Shown: one piece after another, positions 24,313-32,904 of the stretch
How the letters are laid out: every line of letters begins with the position of its first letter
How positions within the stretch are numbered: the first letter of the stretch is position 1
Source: Sinomicrobium soli
Lineage (GTDB): Bacteria; Bacteroidota; Bacteroidia; Flavobacteriales; Flavobacteriaceae
Assembly: GCF_003285545.1 (NCBI RefSeq)
Contig: NZ_QLNV01000009.1
Location: forward strand, 62,001 to 126,000
Direction of reading: 5' to 3'
Length of the DNA stretch: 64,000 bases
Notes under the pieces: generated by a model
The model's database searches: none
Told to the model about the DNA's origin: nothing
The model's input: only the letters and a program-made list of their open reading frames with translations
Translations under genes and position numbers: made by a program

Positions 24313-24934
24313 TTGGATCTTTGCCCAGTATGACGATGTGCCCCTGCATCTCACCGTACTGGAAATAATAGCCGTGATATTCGGTTTTTTAAGTGTACTG
24401 TATTCGAAGCGGGAGAATATCCTGGTATATCCTACCGGTATTGTGAGTACGGCCATTTTTGTATATATACTCTGGATATACGGCCTGCTGGGCGATATGC
24501 TTATCAATGCGTATTATTTTTCCATGAGTATCTACGGATGGTATTTCTGGACCCGCAAGGTCGATGCTACGCATTTTATCCCGGTAACACGTACTACCCG
24601 TAACGAAAAGATATGGTCTGCGGTATTGTTTGTGCTTACCATAGCTTTTGTGTTTGGTGTATACTGGTTTTTTGAGCGCCTGGACAGCTGGACCTCCTAT
24701 GCCGATACGGTGACTACCGCCATTTTCTTTGTAGGTATGTGGCTTATGGCCCGGAAGAAACTCGAAAACTGGACCTACTGGATTATAGGCGACCTTGTTT
24801 CGGTGCCCCTCTATATGTATAAGGGGCTGGTATTTACATCGCTGCAGTACGCTCTTTTTACCGTCATTGCCATATACGGATATTTAGCATGGAAGAAAAA
24901 CTTGAACAAAAGTCCGGCGACCTTGTTAAGGTAG
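24296..24934 (+). CDS. pnuC: PnuC/PnuT-type vitamin transporter
   Basis: 212 aa with about seven membrane helices. VLEIIAVIFGFLSVLYSKRENILVYPTGIV, AYYFSMSIYGWYFW and NWTYWIIGDLVSVPLYMYKGL are hallmarks of the PnuC family, which takes up nicotinamide riboside (PnuC) or thiamine (PnuT). Neighbours point both ways: a thiamine-binding protein before it and a NadR-like kinase overlapping its end by 46 nt, so the substrate is left open. Trapping by phosphorylation would pair well with the kinase. Confidence 0.88.
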   Translation: MNHIFDWIFAQYDDVPLHLTVLEIIAVIFGFLSVLYSKRENILVYPTGIVSTAIFVYILWIYGLLGDMLINAYYFSMSIYGWYFWTRKVDATHFIPVTRTTRNEKIWSAVLFVLTIAFVFGVYWFFERLDSWTSYADTVTTAIFFVGMWLMARKKLENWTYWIIGDLVSVPLYMYKGLVFTSLQYALFTVIAIYGYLAWKKNLNKSPATLLR

Positions 24935-25449
24935 TACTTATCGGTCCCGAATCTACCGGGAAGACCACCCTGGCAAGGCAACTGGCCTCCTTTTACCACA
25001 CGGAATGGGTGCCCGAATACATGCGCGAATATCTCCAGGACAAATGGGACCGCGGGCAGGGTACCTGTGCACCCGAAGATATGCTGCCCATTGCCATAGG
25101 GCAGATGAAGCTGGAGAACGAGAAGGCAAAGGAGGCAGACAGGCTGCTTTTCTGTGACACCAACCTGATGGAACTCAAGGTGTATTCGGAGGTGTATTAC
25201 GGGCGTTGTGATCCTCTTATTGCGAAATTTGCCCTGCAGAATAGTTACGATCTGTACTTTTTGACCTATATTGACGTTCCCTGGGAAAAGGACGATCTGA
25301 GGGACAAACCGGGAGAGCGTACCGAAATGTTTGAATATTTTAGGCAGGCCCTTGAAAAATATCGGCTGCCTTATGTCGTTTTAGAAGGAAAAGAAAAAGA
25401 GCGTCTGCGACAGGCCAAGGCGCATATTGCGAAAATATTTGAAAAGTAA
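24889..25449 (+). CDS. NadR-type kinase domain protein
   Basis: 186 aa P-loop NTPase. The Walker A motif LIGPESTGKTTLARQLA (about residues 18-34) and YMREYL, then FCDTNLMELKVYSEVYYG, match the ribosylnicotinamide kinase domain of NadR. The N-terminal adenylyltransferase and HTH parts of full NadR are missing. It likely phosphorylates the vitamin brought in by the coupled PnuC-like transporter. The start inside pnuC is the only ATG upstream of the P-loop. Confidence 0.82.
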   Translation: MEEKLEQKSGDLVKVVLIGPESTGKTTLARQLASFYHTEWVPEYMREYLQDKWDRGQGTCAPEDMLPIAIGQMKLENEKAKEADRLLFCDTNLMELKVYSEVYYGRCDPLIAKFALQNSYDLYFLTYIDVPWEKDDLRDKPGERTEMFEYFRQALEKYRLPYVVLEGKEKERLRQAKAHIAKIFEK

Positions 25450-25502
25450 AAGGGAACAGTTTGCTATTCCATGAAGGGCAGGACGGGAGGTTGAATTTTG
25501 AA

Positions 25503-25585
25503 TGAGTTCAGAATTCAGAGTTATGATTCAAACCTGCAGCTAAGAACTAACAAACTACGAACTAAGAACAACAAACCTGTAACCC
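25503..25585. repeat. Intergenic AACTAACAAACTACGAACTA-type repeat
   Basis: GTTCAGAATTC followed by low-complexity runs of AACTA, AACTACGAACTA and AACAAACC. A very similar sequence occurs at 47231-47297, before the SPOR protein gene's 3' end. It appears to be a dispersed intergenic repeat of this genome. Confidence 0.6.
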
Positions 25586-25601
25586 AAATTAAAACAACAC
25601 T

Positions 25602-27155
25602 ATGCTCGAGGAAAAAGATCTGGAATTGCTGGAGGAAAAGGAAATTTCCCCCGAAGAGGTATCAAAGCAGATAGAAATATTTAAGGAAGGGATCCCCTTT
25701 ATAAACCTCTTGAGGTCGGCTACCCTGCACAACGGGATCATTCCGGTCTCCGAATCCCAGAGGCAGTATTACGTTTCCCTGTATGAGGAACAGAAGGAAG
25801 ACCTGGACGTCATGAAGTTTGTTCCCGCATCCGGGGCGGCAACCAGGATGTTCCGCGCCCTGTTTCACTTTCTGGACGGGTTCAACCCGGACAGGGAGAC
25901 CTTTAATGCCTATGTAAACCGGAAGAAGGCCCAGGACATGCAGACCTTTTTTGTGGGGGTGGAGAAACTGCCTTTCTATCGCGATGTGATGAAAGCACTG
26001 GAAGAAAAACACCCTGATTTCGAGCGCCTTCCCGACGACCGGCAAAAATATCTTTTTGTCCACGAAATACTGTCGGAAGAGGGGTTCGATATGGGCGCTT
26101 ACCCCAAGGGGCTCCTGCCTTTCCACAAGTATAAGACGCATAGTGCGACCGCTTTTGAAGAACACCTGTATGAAGCAGCACTCTACAATGTTTCCGGCGG
26201 AAGGGCGAGGCTTCACTTTACCATCTCCGAAGAGCACACCAGCAAGTTTGACGAGGCGTTTAAAAATATTATCCGCAGTGTAAAGGAAAAGACCGGGATC
26301 GATTTTGATGTGGATTTTTCTTTTCAGAAAGCCTCGACCGATACCATTGCCGTGACGCCCCAGGACGAACCTTTCCGCACGGAAGACGGGACCCTGCTGT
26401 TCCGGCCTGCCGGGCACGGGGCGCTTATAGAAAACCTGAACGACCAGGAAGCGGATATCGTTTTTATCAAAAACATCGACAATGTGGTGGTATACCGCTA
26501 CAAGCACGAAATGGCCGATTATAAGAAGATGCTGGCGGGGATATTGCTGCATTACCAGCAGCGGATCTTCGGATATGCCAGGATGCTGGAAGAAACCGAA
26601 ATTTCCGATACGCAGATCCTGGAGGTCCGGGCTTTCCTTCACGAAGAACTCAATACCTATACCGCCCCCGATTTTTATAAATATACCCGGAGGTACCAGG
26701 TAGAACACCTGATGGAGAAATTAAACCGCCCCCTCAGGGTGTGCGGTATGGTGCGCAATGAAGGCGATCCGGGGGGAGGTCCCTTCTGGATCAAGGATGA
26801 AGACGGCAACGTATCGCTGCAGATCATAGAGTCGGCACAGATAGACCTGGGCAACCGGCGGCAGGTAAAAATCATGAACGGGGCCACGCACTTTAACCCG
26901 GTAGACATTGTATGCGGGATCAGGAATTACAGGGGAGAGGAATTTCACCTGCCTGATTTTGTAGATGAACGGCAGGCCTTTATTACGGAAAAGACCAGGG
27001 AAGGCAAGGAGCTGAAAGCCCTGGAACGTCCGGGGCTGTGGAACGGGGGCATGGCCTTCTGGAACTCCGTTTTTGTAGAAGTACCGCTTATTACCTTCAA
27101 CCCGGTAAAAACAGTCAACGACCTGCTCAAACCGGCGCATCAGGTAAAAAAATAG
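25602..27155 (+). CDS. DUF4301 family protein
   Basis: 517 aa, recognised as the Bacteroidota DUF4301 family by VKFVPASGAATRMF-like (here MKFVPASGAATRMFRAL), LLPFHKYKTHSATAFEEHL and VCGMVRNEGDPGGGPFWIKDEDG. The ASGAATRMF and later GATHFNPVDIVCG segments resemble nucleotidyltransferase-type sugar nucleotide loops, but the reaction is unknown. It is cytoplasmic with no signal peptide, and lies 152 bp after the NadR-like kinase on the same strand, separated by an intergenic repeat. Confidence 0.82.
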   Translation: MLEEKDLELLEEKEISPEEVSKQIEIFKEGIPFINLLRSATLHNGIIPVSESQRQYYVSLYEEQKEDLDVMKFVPASGAATRMFRALFHFLDGFNPDRETFNAYVNRKKAQDMQTFFVGVEKLPFYRDVMKALEEKHPDFERLPDDRQKYLFVHEILSEEGFDMGAYPKGLLPFHKYKTHSATAFEEHLYEAALYNVSGGRARLHFTISEEHTSKFDEAFKNIIRSVKEKTGIDFDVDFSFQKASTDTIAVTPQDEPFRTEDGTLLFRPAGHGALIENLNDQEADIVFIKNIDNVVVYRYKHEMADYKKMLAGILLHYQQRIFGYARMLEETEISDTQILEVRAFLHEELNTYTAPDFYKYTRRYQVEHLMEKLNRPLRVCGMVRNEGDPGGGPFWIKDEDGNVSLQIIESAQIDLGNRRQVKIMNGATHFNPVDIVCGIRNYRGEEFHLPDFVDERQAFITEKTREGKELKALERPGLWNGGMAFWNSVFVEVPLITFNPVKTVNDLLKPAHQVKK

Positions 27156-27459
27156 GGATAGTCCCTGTTTTGAAACCTCTTCCGGGATGCCTTCCGGGAA
27201 ATGTCTGGCGCGGAGGTGTGTTTTATAAACTATTGGTTTTGTGTTTTATATATGTGTAAAAGTTACACAGTTTTTGTGTAATCTCATCCGGATTATACAT
27301 AATTCCCGTTTTGGCATGATATTGTTTTTTAGTTTAAGATTCTGATTTTCAGTTGTTTGTTTTTTTTGTCGCCTGAGGTCCGTTCCAGGGCATCATTTTT
27401 TCATTATACCAGGCATAACAATAGAATAACATATTAGTATAATCTTAAAACACAGTATT
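27156..27459. other. AT-rich intergenic region with a TGTGTAA palindrome
   Basis: No gene. Contains the inverted repeat at 27253-27269, a nearby half-site TGTGTAA (27275-27281) and long T-runs. Probably the regulatory region of the PepSY-like gene. Confidence 0.4.
27253..27269. promoter_or_regulatory. TGTGTAA-N3-TTACACA palindrome
   Basis: A perfect 7-bp inverted repeat with spacer AAG, followed within 12 bp by another TGTGTAA half-site. The same palindrome type recurs downstream of the next gene (27907-27923), suggesting sites for one dimeric regulator. Confidence 0.45.
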
Positions 27460-27756
27460 ATGAAAAAGTTAGTTTTTGCTTCAGTTTTAGCCCTGGGAAG
27501 TTTAACCGCTGTAACCGCTGCAGCTCCTGTACTTCACGATGGAATTATGGATGTAGTGCTCCAGGAGGAGTATACGGAGATCTCTGCTGATGAAGTGCCT
27601 CAGGCTGTAAAGGATGCGCTGGCCGCAGATTATCCCAACGCAACACTTGATAAAGCTTCTGTAAATGAAAGCCAGGAATACAAGCTTGAGATCACTATCG
27701 ACGGTACGGCTGCAGTGCTGTATGCCAGTGAAGACGGAGAGTGGATCCAGAAATAA
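27460..27756 (+). CDS. Secreted PepSY-like protein
   Basis: 98 aa. A Sec signal peptide (MKKLVFASVLALGSLTAVTAAA) precedes one PepSY-like/BLIP-like repeat: ISADEVPQAVKDALAADYPNATLDKASVNESQEYKLEITIDG..AVLYASEDGEWI. Such proteins are periplasmic and common in Bacteroidota; no activity is established. It is monocistronic, with a strong terminator 65 bp downstream and palindromic sites on both sides. Confidence 0.8.
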   Translation: MKKLVFASVLALGSLTAVTAAAPVLHDGIMDVVLQEEYTEISADEVPQAVKDALAADYPNATLDKASVNESQEYKLEITIDGTAAVLYASEDGEWIQK

Positions 27757-27789
27757 TAAGCCCCCTGTTTTACATTTTGCATATATTTG

Positions 27790-27858
27790 ATCAGGCTTAA
27801 CCTGATTAAATTCAGACGCCAGGACAGGCTTCCGGAATTCGGAAGCCTGTCCTTTTTT
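27790..27858 (+). terminator. Terminator after the PepSY-like gene
   Basis: A minor hairpin ATCAGG-CTTAA-CCTGAT (27790-27806) is followed by a perfect 13-bp stem GGACAGGCTTCCG/CGGAAGCCTGTCC with a 5-nt loop (27822-27852) and six T. Confidence 0.9.
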
Positions 27859-27906
27859 ATACACTTTCCGCAACCTGTGAAAAAGTCTTTTTAGAAGCAT
27901 CCGGAA

Positions 27907-27944
27907 TGTGTAAAGTTTACACAGTTGTTGCGTGTGTATACACA
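27907..27944. promoter_or_regulatory. Two TGTGTA-type palindromes
   Basis: TGTGTAAAGTTTACACA (27907-27923) is a perfect 17-bp palindrome with a central G, and TGTGTATACACA (27933-27944) is a perfect 12-bp one; a further TTACACA follows. They lie between the PepSY-like gene and a candidate ncRNA promoter. Confidence 0.5.
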
Positions 27945-28027
27945 TTTTTTACACAATTAAGAAAGGTGTATGATTTTATATTTTTTTGTAAAATATTGGT
28001 TTACAGTTTTTTAAGTATATTTATGGA

Positions 28028-28232
28028 TGTAGTGTACAATTGGCATCATTATTTCTTATATCATAACACAAAGCTGTAACAGAAACACAACAAAAATTGT
28101 TGTCTTACGAAATATAACCGCAGCAGATATACCCCTGCTGATAAAAAAACGGTGAGTGGATACAGAAGTATTTTTGTGTCCAAGATTAGGTTGGTTAGTA
28201 AAAGAGGTCGCATTTGCGGCCTCTTTTCGTAT
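28028..28232 (+). ncRNA. Candidate small RNA with terminator
   Basis: A promoter TTG-N17-TATATTTA (27996-28023) precedes a non-coding stretch with hairpins CAACAA-AAA-TTGTTG (28088-28102) and CAGCAG..CTGCTG (28121-28140). It ends in a 12-bp intrinsic terminator, AAAAGAGGTCGC-ATTT-GCGGCCTCTTTT (28200-28227, one G-T pair). The only ORF is about 18 codons. Family not recognised. Confidence 0.5.
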
Positions 28233-28320
28233 GATACAGGGAGTATCGCGATTTACCCCGTGGCAATTGTGCAACCGGTAAGAACCCGTTCATAACCATC
28301 GCCATTATTTCTTCTTCTAA

Positions 28321-28481
28321 GAGCCTGTTTAAATTTTATCCTTCAGTTTTTTTATGCGTCTTTTTGCCCCATATTTCGCCTTTTTCTCGCCTCATAGCTA
28401 TGGCTATGTGTCTCAAAAAAGCCTTCATCTGGAACAAAAATACACTATAAAAAATTCTAAAAACAAATTTTAAACAGGCTC
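28321..28481. mobile_element. MITE, IS5/IS1031-like ends
   Basis: A 161-bp element with terminal inverted repeats GAGCCTGTTTAAA (13 bp perfect, longer with mismatches), flanked by TAA on both sides (28318-28320 and 28482-28484), a 3-bp target duplication of the TNA type. It has no coding capacity. The end sequence and duplication fit non-autonomous derivatives of IS1031-group elements. It sits just upstream of the response regulator promoter. Confidence 0.8.
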
Positions 28482-28524
28482 TAAAAAATGGAGTTCTTTT
28501 TAGCGGTATAATCGTTCAGACTTG

Positions 28525-28532
28525 TAATTTTG
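28525..28532 (+). promoter_or_regulatory. -7 element for the response regulator gene
   Basis: TAATTTTG matches TAnnTTTG, 43 bp right of the MITE end and 107 bp before the preferred start at 28639. The -33 position falls close to the MITE border. Confidence 0.4.
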
Positions 28533-28638
28533 CAAAAAAACAGGGCTGCTTTACCTTTTACGGATATAAAACGTATATTTATAGGGAAATGCCATGCCTG
28601 ATCACCGGATTGTTTTTAACGATAAACGAAAATATTTA

Positions 28639-29988
28639 ATGCCCAATATACTTATTATAGAGGATGATGTGGCCTTTTGCAAGGTGCTGGAAAAATTTCT
28701 TGCGAAAAACGGACATGAAGTCTCCACCAGTTTTTCTGCTGCCGAAGCCAAAAGCAAAATCGCAAAGCGTACTTTTGACCTGATCATAACCGATTTACGC
28801 CTTCCCAATTACGACGGACTCGACCTGCTGGGGGAGATCAAGCAGGATTTTCCCGAAACCCCGGTAGTGTTAATGACCGGGTATGCGGATATCAACACCG
28901 CCGTAAAAGCCATGAAGAAGGGAGCTTTTGATTATATCTCAAAACCGTTTAATCCGGATGAGGTGCTGATTATTATCAACAAGGCATTGTCTGAGCCTGC
29001 AATACAGCAACCGGAACCAAAGAAGCAGGCCCCTGTGAGGGAACCCGTTTCTTCCGGGCCGGGCGAAAGCTTTGTAACCGGTACCAGTGCAGCTTCCCGA
29101 AAGCTCAATGAGTATGTAAACCTCGTAGGGCCTACCGATATGTCGGTGCTCATAATCGGGGAGAGTGGTACGGGTAAGGAGGTCGTTGCCAAGAGCATAC
29201 ACGATAAAAGTGCCCGCAAGGATAAAAATTTTATTGCTGTAGATTGCGGTGCCATTCCCAAGGAAATCGCTGCCAGTGAATTTTTCGGACATGTCAAGGG
29301 GTCGTTTACGGGGGCCGTAAATGATAAGATCGGACATTTTGAAGCGGCTAACGGAGGAACGATTTTCCTGGATGAGGTAGGGAACCTTTCCTATGAAAAC
29401 CAGATCCAGCTGCTCAGGGCTCTTCAGGAAAGAAAGGTAAAGCGGATCGGGAGCAATAAGGAAATACACGTGGATATACGGCTTATAACGGCAACCAATG
29501 AAGACCTGCAGGCTGCCGTACGGAAGGGGACCTTCAGGGAAGACCTGTTTCACAGGCTTAACGAGTTTTCCATCAATGTACCCAGCCTTTCCGAGCGCAA
29601 GGAAGACCTTATGCTTTTTGCCGAGCATTTCCTGGAGCTTGCCAATCGTCAGCTCGGTAAAAATGTCCTGGGTTTTTCTCCCGAGGTAGCCGAGGCTTTT
29701 GAAAATTATAACTGGCCGGGGAATATCCGTGAACTGCAGAATGTGATCAAAAGGGCCACCCTGCTTACTTCTTCCGACCACATTCGGAAAGAGGCACTTC
29801 CCCAGGAAATATTCCAGCCGGAAAACCAGCGGGTGGACTACAGCTTCTTTAAGACGGAGAACGAGAAAAAGATGATCCTCAATGCGCTCAGGGAAACCAA
29901 TAACAACAAGAGCAGGGCGGCGGAACTCCTGAAAATGAACAGGAAAACCCTGTACAACAAACTCAAGCTTTACAATATCGAGCTATAG
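28639..29988 (+). CDS. Sigma-54-dependent response regulator, NtrC family
   Basis: 449 aa from the ATG at 28639; an upstream in-frame ATG at 28594 adds 15 non-conserved residues. Receiver domain (about 1-120) with phospho-acceptor Asp in LIITDLRLPNYDG; AAA+ domain (about 155-380) with Walker A GESGTGKEVVAKSI, the sigma54-contacting GAFTGA loop as GSFTGAVND, and Walker B GGTIFLDEVGNL; C-terminal Fis-type HTH (SRAAELLKMNRKTLYNKLKLYNI). It activates sigma-54 promoters after phosphorylation. The convergent hybrid kinase 30 bp away is the likely partner. Confidence 0.95.
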   Translation: MPNILIIEDDVAFCKVLEKFLAKNGHEVSTSFSAAEAKSKIAKRTFDLIITDLRLPNYDGLDLLGEIKQDFPETPVVLMTGYADINTAVKAMKKGAFDYISKPFNPDEVLIIINKALSEPAIQQPEPKKQAPVREPVSSGPGESFVTGTSAASRKLNEYVNLVGPTDMSVLIIGESGTGKEVVAKSIHDKSARKDKNFIAVDCGAIPKEIAASEFFGHVKGSFTGAVNDKIGHFEAANGGTIFLDEVGNLSYENQIQLLRALQERKVKRIGSNKEIHVDIRLITATNEDLQAAVRKGTFREDLFHRLNEFSINVPSLSERKEDLMLFAEHFLELANRQLGKNVLGFSPEVAEAFENYNWPGNIRELQNVIKRATLLTSSDHIRKEALPQEIFQPENQRVDYSFFKTENEKKMILNALRETNNNKSRAAELLKMNRKTLYNKLKLYNIEL

Positions 29989-30017
29989 GCCGTTTTTTGT
30001 AAAAAGGTGTTTGGTGT

Positions 30018-32504
30018 TTACAGGTATTTCTCCCCGATCTGTTCCAGTATCCCTGTGACCTGTTCGTGAAGCCTGCCGAAAAGGGCGTCCAGTTCCCGTT
30101 CCGGAATGTCGTTTATGTGGTATTCCAGCCTTTCCAGCAGCGAAGCGGTTTCCAGGGCCTCTATCTGTTTGAACATGGGGAACATCTTGTGTGCGGTCCT
30201 CTGTATCCCTTCAATATCCTTATTCCCGAATTGTACGCTCATGGTTTCCATGTTTTTTTCAGTGCTCTCTGCAAAGGTCTGCAGAATTTCCCCGAGGGCC
30301 TCATCGTCGTATTGCAGCAACTGTTTCAGCGTAGTCAGGTTATAGCGTGAATTTCCGTCTGTATCCGGAATGGTTTGCGGTATTGGCTTTTCCTTCGGGT
30401 CGGGACGCTGTGTGCCGACATCCTGTTGCAGCACTTTTGAAATGCAGGCAACCAGGGTTCCGGGGGCAAAAGGTTTCTGTAGTACTTCCGAAAACCCGGC
30501 ATTGCGGTATTCCTCCCGGTTGAGGTCGGCCCTTCCGGTAATGGCGATCACCGGTTTGTCCTGGTCCGAACGGCCTGCCCGGTGTAAGGCATCCAGGAAC
30601 TGAAAGCCGTTCAGGTCCGGCATCTGGATATCTGTCAGTATCAGGTCGTAATCGTTGTTCCCAAGGTATTCCAGGGCCTCTGAAGCTTTGGTGAAGCCAT
30701 TGACTTTACAGGATTGCTGTTTCAGGATCTCTGCGGTAAGGCTGAGTACCGATTCGTCGTCATCGATAAGCACAGCCCTTATTTTTTTGGGAAGCCGGGG
30801 GATCGCCGGGCTCTCTTCTGCCTGGATGTTATTGTCCCCCGAAGGGATTTGCAGAGGGACCTTCAGGGTAAATGTGCTTCCTTCCCCTTCCCTGCTTTTC
30901 AGTTCCAGCGACCCCCCGAGCAGGGATGCCAGTTTTCTGGAAATAGTGAGCCCGAGCCCGGTACCACCGTATTTTTTCTCTATGGCACTTTCCGCCTGTG
31001 TAAATTCGTTGAAAATGACCTCCTGCTTGTCTTTCCTGATCCCGATCCCCGTATCTTCCACGTCGATACGCACCCTGTACGTAGTGCCGAATTTTTCCAA
31101 TACTTCCGCCCTGATCCTGATATGTCCGTTTTCGGTAAATTTATAGGCGTTGCCGATAAGGTTGGTCAGGATCTGTTTAATGCGGAACGGATCGCCCATG
31201 AGCAGTTTTTTCAGGCGGGGTTCCAGGTCTACGATCAGTTCGATATCCTTGTTCGGGTACAGGGCACTGGTTCCTTCGGCAGTGTCCGAAATAATGCTTT
31301 CCAGGGAGAACAGGGTGTTTTCTATCTTGATCTTTCCCGCCTCCAGCTTGTTGTAGTCCAGGAGGTCGTCTACCAGGTTCCTCACATACCGGGAGGCGTT
31401 TTTTACCCGCGATACGTACTGCTCCTGCTTGGTGCTGATCTCTGAGTTATGTAAGAGATCGGTGTATCCTATTATGGTGCTCAGGGGAGTACGGAGATCA
31501 TGTCCTACGGTATAAATGAGCTGCTCCCGGTTTTTCAGGAGTTGTTCTGTCGTGTTTTTGGCATTTTCCAGTTGTTTTCGGTAAGACTGGCTCTTCCAGA
31601 AGTCGTTCAGGATGAGATAAGAAAAGAAAATGGTGAGCAATAATCCCAGAACGGCCGCAATAGTGATCACCCTGATGGTATTTTTCAGGGCGAGGTCGCG
31701 TTGCTGGTTCAGGGCATTGGTAGTACTGATGATCTCTCCTTCGAACGAGGACAGTATTTCGCGCAGCTGTTGTGAAATGGTAATATCGTCCCGGAGCAGT
31801 TCGTCTTCCTTGGCGGTAAGCGACCTTTTTATATTGGACGTTTTGATCTTCAGGTCTTTTAACAGTTCCTTTGAGGCCGTAAGCACGGAATCTGCAATTC
31901 TCTGCCGGTTTTCCCTGCCTGACGAATCGACGGGAATATTCTCATTTAAAAGGTCTACCAGGTTCTGAATGGCACTTTTCTGAAAATCCTGCAGCTCATC
32001 CGGGTTTACAAAATCCTCGACACCGAGTTCTTTGTTAAACGACTGCATCTGGGTGATCTGGGCTATGGCCTTTTCGAGAGACACATCGGTCTCATCCCGG
32101 CTTTTAAGCGCCCTGAGTTCCCTGATATTCTCCACCTTTTTGTCCAGGAGTATCTTGACACTGTCCAGTAAGCCTACCTGGTTCTGGTTGTCGATCAGCG
32201 GTTTGAGGGAATCTATTTCCTTGTAAAGGATGGTCGTTTCATCCATAAAAGCATTGAAATTCCGGGAAGAGGACGATTGCAGTGTTATTCTGGCCAGGCT
32301 TTCCGTTTCGTACAAATGGGCGACGAGCGAACTGGTAATGAGCAGTTTCTTGCTTTCGAAAGCATTGCTGTTCTGGTGCCTGGTAAAGATCTGGAATTCG
32401 GCATAGACAAACCACCCTACCGCAACAATGAGAATGGCCAGGGCGATATAGCTGAGCAATACCTTATAGGTGATCGTGCTTTTTTTCGTGTTCATAGTGT
32501 TCAT
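30018..32504 (-). CDS. Hybrid sensor histidine kinase with receiver and HPt domains
   Basis: 828 aa. Transmembrane helices near residues 13-33 and 275-300 bracket a helical periplasmic sensor. HisKA with VGHDLRTPLSTIIGYTDLL (about 340), HATPase with NLIGNAYKFTENG and GTGLGLTISRKLASLLGG, receiver with LILTDIQMPDLNGFQFLDAL, and a C-terminal HPt with IQRTAHKMFPMFKQI follow. This is a complete phosphorelay that could pass phosphate to the convergent NtrC-type regulator. A second Met three residues in is an equally good start. Confidence 0.93.
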   Translation of the reverse strand: MNTMNTKKSTITYKVLLSYIALAILIVAVGWFVYAEFQIFTRHQNSNAFESKKLLITSSLVAHLYETESLARITLQSSSSRNFNAFMDETTILYKEIDSLKPLIDNQNQVGLLDSVKILLDKKVENIRELRALKSRDETDVSLEKAIAQITQMQSFNKELGVEDFVNPDELQDFQKSAIQNLVDLLNENIPVDSSGRENRQRIADSVLTASKELLKDLKIKTSNIKRSLTAKEDELLRDDITISQQLREILSSFEGEIISTTNALNQQRDLALKNTIRVITIAAVLGLLLTIFFSYLILNDFWKSQSYRKQLENAKNTTEQLLKNREQLIYTVGHDLRTPLSTIIGYTDLLHNSEISTKQEQYVSRVKNASRYVRNLVDDLLDYNKLEAGKIKIENTLFSLESIISDTAEGTSALYPNKDIELIVDLEPRLKKLLMGDPFRIKQILTNLIGNAYKFTENGHIRIRAEVLEKFGTTYRVRIDVEDTGIGIRKDKQEVIFNEFTQAESAIEKKYGGTGLGLTISRKLASLLGGSLELKSREGEGSTFTLKVPLQIPSGDNNIQAEESPAIPRLPKKIRAVLIDDDESVLSLTAEILKQQSCKVNGFTKASEALEYLGNNDYDLILTDIQMPDLNGFQFLDALHRAGRSDQDKPVIAITGRADLNREEYRNAGFSEVLQKPFAPGTLVACISKVLQQDVGTQRPDPKEKPIPQTIPDTDGNSRYNLTTLKQLLQYDDEALGEILQTFAESTEKNMETMSVQFGNKDIEGIQRTAHKMFPMFKQIEALETASLLERLEYHINDIPERELDALFGRLHEQVTGILEQIGEKYL

Positions 32505-32628
32505 AGCGCAAAAATAAAGAATACATTAACAATCAGCTCTTAACGGGACCATAAAAAACATCTCCTGTGTCGCGGGACCTTCCTGCCGAAAAAAAGCGAA
32601 AAAATGAGGAAAATATGTTTTTAGCTCG

Positions 32629-32636
32629 TAATTTTG
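32629..32636 (+). promoter_or_regulatory. -7 element for the thiamine receptor transcript
   Basis: TAATTTTG matches TAnnTTTG and lies 19 bp before the TPP riboswitch, putting the transcription start just ahead of the aptamer. Confidence 0.5.
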
Positions 32637-32654
32637 CAATCTGTTGATATCTCA

Positions 32655-32757
32655 AAAGGGGTGCTTAAACGCTGTTTGTTGTTCGCAGAACAATAGGGCA
32701 GGAGCAAGCTGAGATCATACCCATGGAACCTCGAACAGGTAATGCTGTTTAGGGAGG
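32655..32757 (+). promoter_or_regulatory. TPP riboswitch (THI element)
   Basis: Conserved aptamer blocks in order: GGGGTGC (32658-32664), a variable P3 arm, GCTGAGA (32708-32714), TACCC (32718-32722), GAACCT (32726-32731), GGTAATGCTG and AGGGA (32751-32755). It binds thiamine pyrophosphate and should turn down the downstream TonB receptor when thiamine is plentiful. About 150 nt separate it from the start codon, enough for an expression platform. Confidence 0.93.
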
Positions 32758-32904
32758 GCCGAGCCGGCTGGCGGGCCGGAACAACCGGCCGGTACGGCGA
32801 CATTCCGGAACCATATTGAAGTGTGTCGGTTCCGGGGCCCGGAAATAATCTGTTTTTTAACCAGAGAATAATAACCCCTTTTTATTCGTGCAAAATTGTT
32901 GCGA

